Shown piece after piece: positions 31,171 through 37,798 of a DNA stretch of 64,000 nt; the first letter of the stretch is position 1, and each line of letters begins with the position of its first letter. Source of the stretch: JAJAZB01 sp964244295 (GTDB taxonomy: Bacteria; Bacteroidota; Bacteroidia; Cytophagales; Spirosomataceae); the NCBI GenBank assembly GCA_964244295.1, contig CAXTIG010000002.1:62001-126000 (forward strand). The letters run 5' to 3'. The notes below the pieces were generated by a model that saw nothing but the letters and a program-made list of their open reading frames with translations, did no database searches and had not been told where the DNA came from. The translations under genes were made by a program, and so were the position numbers.

Positions 31171-34017
31171 TTATTTGTTGGAATCCAAAACCGGGCTTTC
31201 GGCCTCACTCACCACCGCCGCGTTCCAGGCGGAAACCGTCAATCGCGCGTCCGTCTTTTTTTCCGGCTCGCGCCACTCCACGGCCACCGTGAGGATTTTC
31301 TCCTCGCCGGGGGCCAGCCAGAAAAAATTGTCGCTGGCGTGAAACAGCCGCTTCGCCCCGTCGATGTTCAACTCGGTCAGGAAGGCGGGGGCGGTACCCG
31401 TATTTTTCACGCGCACCCGCAGGTCGCTGTGGGCTTCGTCGGTGGCTTTTCGGGAAAGCACCCGCAGGGTCAACCGGGTTTGCGGGGCCTGCCGGAGGGT
31501 GGGCTTCAACCACGGCCCATCGGGCAGGGCGGGCCAGGGCACCTCCTCGCCGTAATTGGGCCGGGGCGCTTTGCGGTACTTCCGGAGGGTAGCCGGGTCG
31601 TCGAGCATCGACAGGCAGCGGGGCCAGTACACCGACCGCGACAGCAGCCGCCCGTCGGCACTTTTCAGTTCGGCCACGACGTAGAAAAAATGATTGCGGA
31701 AGGCGGCTGGAATCGAAAATGCGCCGAGCGAGTCGGTGCGGACGGACGGCCCGGCGGCCAGCCCGGCTACCGATTTTTGCTGCCGCCACTGCACGGTCCA
31801 GGCATCATCCAGCACCGTTACACTCAGCGTCAGCCCGCCCGAACGGGCCGCCCCGGCGTGGGTGATGGCCGTGCGGAGGGGCAGCGATTCGCCCGCCGCC
31901 CAGAGCGAGGCGGGCAATTGCACGGCCACGTGGGTGGGTTCGTAGGTGCGTTTCAGAAAATAAAACGGCGCGGAGGGCTGCCCGAACCCGTCCACGAGCA
32001 TGATGGCCGAAAACACGGGCCAGGGGCGTTTGTAGGCCCAGGGCAGCAGGCCGGTCGTGCGTGGGTAGTTGGCCTGCATTCCTTCGGACATCAGTTGGTA
32101 AAATTCGCCCGCCCCGATTTGCGAAGACTCCGCCATGCTTTCGAGCGTGGGGCGGCGCATATCGGCGAAGTGCGAGGCCCGGCTCAGCATCCGGGGCACC
32201 CGGAAGGGCACGTACTCGACGAAATGGCTGACGATTTCGGGGTGACTTTTGGCAAAACCCTCGTCGTACAGGCCGCCGAGGTCGCCAAATTCGGAGTCGG
32301 AGACGACCTCGCGGATGCCCCGTGGTTCGGGTACGCTGTGCATGCCCGTCTCGGCGATGACGGGCACGTGCCGGTAAATCGGGCCGTACCAGGCCGGGTC
32401 CATGTCGGGGTAGGTGTGGACGTTGCCCGCGTCGGAACTGGTGCGGACGAAGGGCCGGCTGGGGTCGAAATCGCGCAGCGAGCGCTCCAGCACCGCCATC
32501 GTCGTGGCGCTGCCCGGCGAGTAGGGATTGAAGCCGTTGCCGCCGCAGTACAGCGCCAGCGCGGGGTGATTGCGCAGGCGGAAAACCGTTTGCAGCACCT
32601 GCGCTTCCCAAATGTCCTGCGGGCGGTCGGGCGTGTCCTGGTGCCAGGTCGGGAAATCCTGCCAGACCAGAATGCCCAGCGAGTCGCACTGCTGGTAAAA
32701 CTCGTCGGTTTCGAGCAGTCCACCGCCCCAGCCCCGCATCAGTTGAATGCCCGCGCTTTTCGCCATGCCGAGCAGCCAGCGGTATTTTGAAAGCGGCAAA
32801 TCGAGGAGCGCGTCGGCGGGCATCCAGTTCATGCCCTTGATAAACAGCGGTTTGCCGTTCACCTCGTACTGCCAGTCGTCCCAGCGTTCGGTGGTTCGAC
32901 GCCCCGCGCTGGGGCGGGTAGTGATGGTGCAGATGCCGTAGTCGAACCGGAGTTCATCGACCGGCTTTCCGTTTTGGAGCAAGGTCAGGCGCACCCGGTA
33001 TTGGTTCGGGTCGCCCATGCCGTTGGGCCACCACAGCCTGGGGTTCGGTACCGACAGCGTTTGCTCGACCCAGTTCCGGCCTTCGATCAAATCCAGCGGC
33101 AGGGTTTGGGCCAACGCGGGTTTGCCCTGCGCGTCGGTCAGTTCGATTTTGAGAGACATTTTTTCCCGAACCGGAATCACGTCTTCGTTCAGCGTACCCC
33201 GCGACAAAATGCGGTTGTCGGGGGGGTGCAGTTGAAATTGGAGGGAATGTTTGCGCACGAACACTTCCGTCGAAAGCCGGAGTTCGGCGCGTTGGGGCGA
33301 GGCGGCGGTCGTCACCAGAAACGGGCGCTCCAGGTGAATCGGCGGCACGATTTCCAGCCGCACCCCGCGCCACATCCCCAGGGCGAAAAACGGCTTGGAG
33401 CCTTCGCCGCCCGCCTGGTCGATGGATTTGATGATGCGACCCGGCTTTTTGTAGTCGAAGTTGCCCCATAGCCCGTAGTTGGCCGAGCGCAATTCCACCA
33501 CGATTTCGTTGGCCGCGCCCGGCTTGAGGAGCTTGCTCACTTCCACCGACGGCCCGCCGAACATCCCTTCGTGTTCGCCGAGCAATTGCCCATTGAGCCA
33601 GACGCGGGCGAAGTAGTCCAGCCCGTCGAAACACAGAAACACGTGTTGGCCTACCGCCGAAGCGGGCACCTCGACGGTTTTGCGGTAGTACCACACTTTT
33701 TTATCCACCCACTCGTACTGTTTGGCGTTCTGGAAGTAGTACGGGTGCGGCAATTTTCCCGCCTGGTACAGCGCCATCTGGATGGTGGTGGGCGTTTTGG
33801 CGACGAACGGGTCTTTCAAACCGGCCAACTCGTCCAGATTCCCGACGGCTTGGTCGAGGTAGCCCAGGCTCCAGTTTTCGGAAATATCCAGGTGCTGCGC
33901 GCCGCTGCGGGGCGTGATGCGGTAGGGCGAGGGAAGCTTGGTTTCGGTTTGGGCAGCGGCGGAACGACCCAGAAGCCAGAGGGTTAGGAAAAGCAGGCGC
34001 TTTGCGGTATTTTTCAT
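31171..34017 (-). CDS. GH2 paralogue lacking the catalytic acid/base
   Basis: A 948-residue secreted protein; ATG 34017 gives the signal peptide MKNTAKRLLFLTLWLLG...SAAAQ. It is a full-length paralogue of the next gene, with the same order of domains and long stretches of identity (SPYRITPRSGAQH, SRASHFADM). The barrel position that holds the acid/base Glu in the partner reads YCGGNGFNPYS here: Gly495, codon GGC. The nucleophile Glu556 (VIAETGMHS) is kept. Either this copy uses another residue or an assisted mechanism, or it is a binding protein. Its ATG is only 18 bp from the divergent antitoxin ATG, leaving little room for a normal promoter. Confidence 0.88.
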   Translation of the reverse strand: MKNTAKRLLFLTLWLLGRSAAAQTETKLPSPYRITPRSGAQHLDISENWSLGYLDQAVGNLDELAGLKDPFVAKTPTTIQMALYQAGKLPHPYYFQNAKQYEWVDKKVWYYRKTVEVPASAVGQHVFLCFDGLDYFARVWLNGQLLGEHEGMFGGPSVEVSKLLKPGAANEIVVELRSANYGLWGNFDYKKPGRIIKSIDQAGGEGSKPFFALGMWRGVRLEIVPPIHLERPFLVTTAASPQRAELRLSTEVFVRKHSLQFQLHPPDNRILSRGTLNEDVIPVREKMSLKIELTDAQGKPALAQTLPLDLIEGRNWVEQTLSVPNPRLWWPNGMGDPNQYRVRLTLLQNGKPVDELRFDYGICTITTRPSAGRRTTERWDDWQYEVNGKPLFIKGMNWMPADALLDLPLSKYRWLLGMAKSAGIQLMRGWGGGLLETDEFYQQCDSLGILVWQDFPTWHQDTPDRPQDIWEAQVLQTVFRLRNHPALALYCGGNGFNPYSPGSATTMAVLERSLRDFDPSRPFVRTSSDAGNVHTYPDMDPAWYGPIYRHVPVIAETGMHSVPEPRGIREVVSDSEFGDLGGLYDEGFAKSHPEIVSHFVEYVPFRVPRMLSRASHFADMRRPTLESMAESSQIGAGEFYQLMSEGMQANYPRTTGLLPWAYKRPWPVFSAIMLVDGFGQPSAPFYFLKRTYEPTHVAVQLPASLWAAGESLPLRTAITHAGAARSGGLTLSVTVLDDAWTVQWRQQKSVAGLAAGPSVRTDSLGAFSIPAAFRNHFFYVVAELKSADGRLLSRSVYWPRCLSMLDDPATLRKYRKAPRPNYGEEVPWPALPDGPWLKPTLRQAPQTRLTLRVLSRKATDEAHSDLRVRVKNTGTAPAFLTELNIDGAKRLFHASDNFFWLAPGEEKILTVAVEWREPEKKTDARLTVSAWNAAVVSEAESPVLDSNK

Positions 34018-34035
34018 CGTCAAAAGAGAGAAGTC

Positions 34036-34326
34036 ATGGAACCCATCATCATTGAACCGGAGGAGGCGACCGACCAAATCATCATCGACGTACCGGAAAA
34101 CCTGCGGGGGAAAAAGCTCAGGGTGGAAGTGTCGGCGGTTGAAGTTCCCGCCGGGAAATTGACGCTGGAGGAGAAACGAGCGATTCTGGCCAAGAACAAA
34201 GGCTCGATGCCTGCCACCCCGTTGACGGTCGACGAAAAACTGGCCGCGCTCCGCAAATTCAAGGGAATCTTTGCCGACTCGACCTGGACCCCAGGCCCTG
34301 AAGACGAACTGTATTTACAGGAATGA
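34036..34326 (+). CDS. Putative antitoxin of a PIN module
   Basis: A 96-residue acidic protein with a short beta-rich start (EPIIIEPEEATDQIIIDVPENL) and a helical, charged centre (LTLEEKRAILAKN) ending in a toxin-wrapping type tail (FADSTWTPGPEDELYLQ). No exact family is recognised. Its 4-bp ATGA overlap with a PIN-domain gene makes the antitoxin role likely. It lies on the plus strand inside the minus-strand polysaccharide locus. Confidence 0.7.
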   Translation: MEPIIIEPEEATDQIIIDVPENLRGKKLRVEVSAVEVPAGKLTLEEKRAILAKNKGSMPATPLTVDEKLAALRKFKGIFADSTWTPGPEDELYLQE

Positions 34327-34787
34327 GCATCTTTCTGGATTCTTCGATTCTGGTGGAATACGCCAAAAAACGACAAGGCGAATTGCTCGAAGCCTTGATG
34401 AGTCGGGGCGTTCCGCTGGTTTACAACAGCATTGTCCTGACAGAGTACGTGTATTCCTCCCTCGGATTTGAAGGTGGAAAATCGCCCCGGACGTTGAAAG
34501 AAACCGGACGCGTTCCGGCTACGCTGAGCCAACACGACCCGCTTGACCTGCTCCATTTCTTCGAGCAAATCACGGACGGGCACCCCACCGCCGAATCGGT
34601 TGTTCGGTTGATGAAAACCTACAACCTGCTGCCCAACGACGCGATTATTCTGGCGCATTGTCTTTCGCTCGGAATTAAGTTTCTCGCCTCCCACGACACC
34701 ACCGATTTTGCCGTTCCCTGCCAGTCCGAAGGCGTCACACTGCTCGACAGCCTCGCCGCCCTCGCCCTTCACTTCCCCGTTTCGTAA
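34323..34787 (+). CDS. PIN-domain toxin
   Basis: A 154-residue PIN ribonuclease. Acidic residues are placed as expected: IFLDSSILVEYAK (Asp), NSIVLTEYVYSSL (Glu), LLPNDAIILAHC (Asp) and FLASHDTTDFA (Asp pair). The start overlaps the antitoxin stop by four bases. The 3' end overlaps the convergent SDR gene by 19 bp. This tight packing suggests the module was inserted between two genes of the polysaccharide locus. Confidence 0.85.
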   Translation: MSIFLDSSILVEYAKKRQGELLEALMSRGVPLVYNSIVLTEYVYSSLGFEGGKSPRTLKETGRVPATLSQHDPLDLLHFFEQITDGHPTAESVVRLMKTYNLLPNDAIILAHCLSLGIKFLASHDTTDFAVPCQSEGVTLLDSLAALALHFPVS

Positions 34788-35560
34788 GGCCTCAATTTCC
34801 CGTACCCCCGCATCAGCAGCAGCCCGCCGTCGATGGTGATGCTCGCGCCGGTCACGTAGCTGCCCGAATGGAGCAAATCCACCACGACCGCCGCCACCTC
34901 CTCCGGTTGCCCGAAGCGCCCCAACGGAATGCCCGCGTTGACGTCGGCCAGCCGTTCGGGGTCTTCCCACACGACCCGGTTCAGGTCGGTTTCGATGGCC
35001 CCGACCACGAGCGTGTTCACCCGGATGCCATGGGGGGCCAGTTCCTGGGCCGCGCCTTTCATCAGCGTTTCGAGCGCGCCTTTCGTGGCCCCGTACATCG
35101 TCAGGCCGAGGCCGGGGCGAATGCCGTTCACCGAGGTAATCGTGTAAATGCTGCCCTCCCGCCCCGCTTCGACCATTTTCCTCGCAATGGCCTGCGTCAG
35201 GAAGGTGGCGGCGCGGAGGTTGATGTGCGTGAAGGCCTCGAAGTCCGCTTCGGTCACGTCGAGAAAGTGTTGTTTGTACGAAATCCCGGCGTTGTTGAGC
35301 AGAAAATCCAGGCCCCCGGTCATTTCCCAGGCTTCGTGGCCGAGGCGAATGGTTTGGGCCAGGTCGGCAAAATCGGCCTGGCAGGTCCAGGCCGTGCCGC
35401 CCGATTCCTGAATCTGGGCTGCCAACGCTTCCGCCTCGGCCTGTTCGCTGCGGTAGTGAATCACCACCGCGCAGCCTTCTGCCGCCAGCCGCAGGGCGAT
35501 GGCCTTGCCGATGCCCCGCGAGGCACCCGTGACGAGGGCTTTTTTACCGGTGAGTCGCAT
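34769..35560 (-). CDS. SDR-family oxidoreductase, possibly fructuronate reductase-like
   Basis: A 263-residue short-chain dehydrogenase with TGASRGIGKAIA (NAD(P) binding), NNAGIS, the catalytic Ser in TITSVNG, Tyr and Lys in MYGATKG, and a C-terminal GASITIDGG. ATG 35560 is preferred over a TTG five codons upstream; it overlaps the end of the preceding gene by 17 bp. Next to mannonate dehydratase genes, an SDR commonly reduces fructuronate to mannonate in Bacteroidota. That is an inference from context, since the fold does not reveal the substrate. Confidence 0.82.
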   Translation of the reverse strand: MRLTGKKALVTGASRGIGKAIALRLAAEGCAVVIHYRSEQAEAEALAAQIQESGGTAWTCQADFADLAQTIRLGHEAWEMTGGLDFLLNNAGISYKQHFLDVTEADFEAFTHINLRAATFLTQAIARKMVEAGREGSIYTITSVNGIRPGLGLTMYGATKGALETLMKGAAQELAPHGIRVNTLVVGAIETDLNRVVWEDPERLADVNAGIPLGRFGQPEEVAAVVVDLLHSGSYVTGASITIDGGLLLMRGYGKLRPYETGK

Positions 35561-36692
35561 AGCGGGCGTGTTCAAAAAGGTTTTTCCAATCGGTGAAAAC
35601 GGCTTGCGCCGGGGAATTTTCCCGCAAAAACTGCGTCAGCCCCCGCGCCGCGCCGGTCTGAAATTCGTGAAAGCCATCGAAGCGGGGCCGCACGAAAGCT
35701 TTTTCCAGCGTTTCGCGGGTGTTGCGGTAAAACTGGTTCGTCAGGGCATTCAGCGTCTCGTCTTCCCAGGCCAGCCGGTTGGCGGGTTGACCGCCTCCGA
35801 GGGCGTAAAGCGTGCTCTGGCACTCGGCCGAGGCCAGCCACCGGGCGTAGGCGAAGGCCGTTTCGGCGTGTTGAGTCTGGGCCGAAACGGCGATGCCCAC
35901 CCCGCCGAGCGTGGCCCCGTCGGGGCGGGAGCCGGGCGGGGGACCGAAGGTGAGCAGGTTCGGCGCGTAGCCGCGCATTCCGTAGTTGGCGTAGCCGTAC
36001 ACGGAGGGGCAGTACCAAAGTTCGTCGGTCGAGCCCATCCGGTTGAGCAGGGTGTTGGCGTAGGTTTGCAGGCTGTCGGCGGGCAGGTATTGAAACAACT
36101 TGCGGAGTTGGTGCAGCACGAAAACGGCGTTGTCCGGCTCCATCGCCCAGCTTTCGTCGGCGTTGAACGGTGCCTCGAATTGGTTGGCGTACAGACCGAA
36201 AAACGCCCCCAGCAGGCCCATCGGGGCCATCGGCATTCCGACTTTCCCCGTTTCCCGCGCCAACTCCACGACTTCCGCCCAGGAGGCCGGCCGCGTTACG
36301 CCGTGTTTTTCGAGCAAATCCAGCCGCGCCGCCGAGACCTGCGCCGCCGCGTCGACGGGCAAGGCCCAGACGTGCCCGCCGTATTCGTAGCTTTCAAACG
36401 AGCGCCCGACGCTCTGCCCGCGCAGCGTGGCTAATTCTTCGTCGGGCGCGTGTTCATCGAAGGGCAAAAACAGGCCCTGCGCGGCCACCGTGCCCATGAA
36501 GGGGTGGTCGACCAGCAGCAGGTCGTACTGCCGGGCCAGGTCGTCCAGTCCTTCCTCGCCGAAGGACCAGAGCGAGCGAATCGTCCAGTTGATTTCCACG
36601 TCGGGGTGAAAATCGTTGTACACTTTCGAGGTCACGGCCAGCGGCGCGTAACCCCGGGTGTGGTTCCAGGTGATGCCTTTCAATTTTTGCAT
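35544..36692 (-). CDS. Family 1 solute-binding protein without signal peptide
   Basis: A 382-residue protein with the fold of ABC-transporter sugar-binding proteins: GITWNHTRGYAPLAVTSKVY, the YDLLLVDHPFMGTVAAQG binding loop, YGGHVWALPVDAAAQV, and ARWLASAECQSTLYALGGGQPANRLAW near the end. It starts directly at the mature fold; neither ATG 36692 nor the upstream in-frame GTG adds a hydrophobic signal. No permease or ATPase genes are nearby. It may therefore be a cytoplasmic carbohydrate-binding protein, a sensor partner, or a repurposed SBP in a uronate locus served by an MFS carrier. Confidence 0.8.
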   Translation of the reverse strand: MQKLKGITWNHTRGYAPLAVTSKVYNDFHPDVEINWTIRSLWSFGEEGLDDLARQYDLLLVDHPFMGTVAAQGLFLPFDEHAPDEELATLRGQSVGRSFESYEYGGHVWALPVDAAAQVSAARLDLLEKHGVTRPASWAEVVELARETGKVGMPMAPMGLLGAFFGLYANQFEAPFNADESWAMEPDNAVFVLHQLRKLFQYLPADSLQTYANTLLNRMGSTDELWYCPSVYGYANYGMRGYAPNLLTFGPPPGSRPDGATLGGVGIAVSAQTQHAETAFAYARWLASAECQSTLYALGGGQPANRLAWEDETLNALTNQFYRNTRETLEKAFVRPRFDGFHEFQTGAARGLTQFLRENSPAQAVFTDWKNLFEHARYATHR

Positions 36693-36704
36693 AAACACGA
36701 CTGG

Positions 36705-37796
36705 TCAGTTTACGGGGATTTGAGAATCCCCGCGTCCGATTTGAGAATCGGACGCCACGACTTCCCCACGAGAATCGGACGCCGAGCCACCAGGGTAATT
36801 GGTCGCCGCAATCAGCCCCTTCATAAACCCAATCGTGTAGGCCCGCGCCCGGTGGCCGCCCATCGGGTGGGTGTAGCGGGCGTCGGTCACGGTGTAGGTG
36901 GCCCGCCACTCCGAATCGCCGTCCAACTGCGGCACGTGGCCAGGAATCATCACGCCGTCGAAGCCGACTTCGGCCAGCGCCTTCACGACGCCGAAGGGGT
37001 TGTAATCGGCCAGTTCGACGAAGTTTTCGGAGAAAAAAGGCGGCATGCCGTTGTGCGACTGGAAATGCACGTAGTGCAGCTTGCCCAGCGGCCCGTAGTG
37101 CCGAATCATGTCCTCCATCGTATCGCCAAACCCCATCGCCGACCAGCCGCCGAGGCAAAACGTTAGCCCGTGGTGCTCGGAGGGGCGCACGGCCAACGCC
37201 CGGTCGAAGGCCTCGCGGCTGCGGAAGAGTTGCGGCACGCCGCCGATGCTTGGCACGGGCGGGTCGTTGGGGTGGACGGACAGTTTCACGTTGGCGGCTT
37301 CGGCCACGGGCAGCAGTTCCGAAATAAATTCCGAGTAATACTCCCAGAATTCTTCTTCCTCGTAAGCCCGCTCGAAACTGAGGGATGCGCCGTCGATGTC
37401 TTTCTGATTAAACGCCACGCCTTTGGCCCCGCCGCGCAGCCGGTGGCTGAAGGTGGTGCGCCACACGCCGGTGGGCATCCAGTTGTAGCTGTGGTGCCGG
37501 ATTCCGGCCCGACCGATGTTGTCCACGGCTTCCTGGTAGGCGCGGAGTTGCTCGCGGCGGCCCGGTTTGCCGAGGATAATCTGGTCGTAAAACCGCGCCG
37601 GCACGGTTTCGATGGAAAACAACCGCAACCCGGCGTCTTCGACGCGGTTGCGAATGGCAATCAGGTTTTTGAACGACAACTCTGACCAGGTTTCGAGGCT
37701 CGTGGCAAACAGCACGATGTCGTCCACGCCGATTTGTTTGGCGAAGGTGAGTTGCTCGTCGGTGGGGGGGAAAAACAGGTCGAGGGCGGGGCGCAT
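36705..37796 (-). CDS. Mannonate dehydratase family enzyme with repeat-derived tail
   Basis: A 363-residue TIM-barrel protein of the UxuA family, which dehydrates mannonate to 2-keto-3-deoxygluconate. Visible: HHSYNWMPTGVWRTTF, metal-site segments VKLSVHPNDPPVPSIGG, LTFCLGGWSAMG and LHYVHFQSHNG, and MIPGHVPQLDGD near the end. It is a diverged paralogue of the 41608-42573 protein. The last 25 residues (ASDSRGEVVASDSQIGRGDS) are encoded by TTGAGA-loop hairpins and are not part of the fold. The gene lies 2 bp downstream of a glycosidase gene and 12 bp before the SBP gene, so it is in the same operon. Its substrate may differ from mannonate. Confidence 0.85.
   Translation of the reverse strand: MRPALDLFFPPTDEQLTFAKQIGVDDIVLFATSLETWSELSFKNLIAIRNRVEDAGLRLFSIETVPARFYDQIILGKPGRREQLRAYQEAVDNIGRAGIRHHSYNWMPTGVWRTTFSHRLRGGAKGVAFNQKDIDGASLSFERAYEEEEFWEYYSEFISELLPVAEAANVKLSVHPNDPPVPSIGGVPQLFRSREAFDRALAVRPSEHHGLTFCLGGWSAMGFGDTMEDMIRHYGPLGKLHYVHFQSHNGMPPFFSENFVELADYNPFGVVKALAEVGFDGVMIPGHVPQLDGDSEWRATYTVTDARYTHPMGGHRARAYTIGFMKGLIAATNYPGGSASDSRGEVVASDSQIGRGDSQIPVN
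36713..36753. repeat. Two tandem hairpins with constant TTGAGA loop
   Basis: The first is CGGGGAT-TTGAGA-ATCCCCG (36713-36732) and the second GTCCGAT-TTGAGA-ATCGGAC (36734-36753). Both have 7-bp perfect stems and the same 6-nt loop. A further AGAATCGGAC half lies at 36771-36780. A third member is at 45679-45702. They overlap the 3' end of the upstream coding frame (36705-37796) and supply its C-terminal residues. Confidence 0.85.
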
Positions 37797-37798
37797 GG

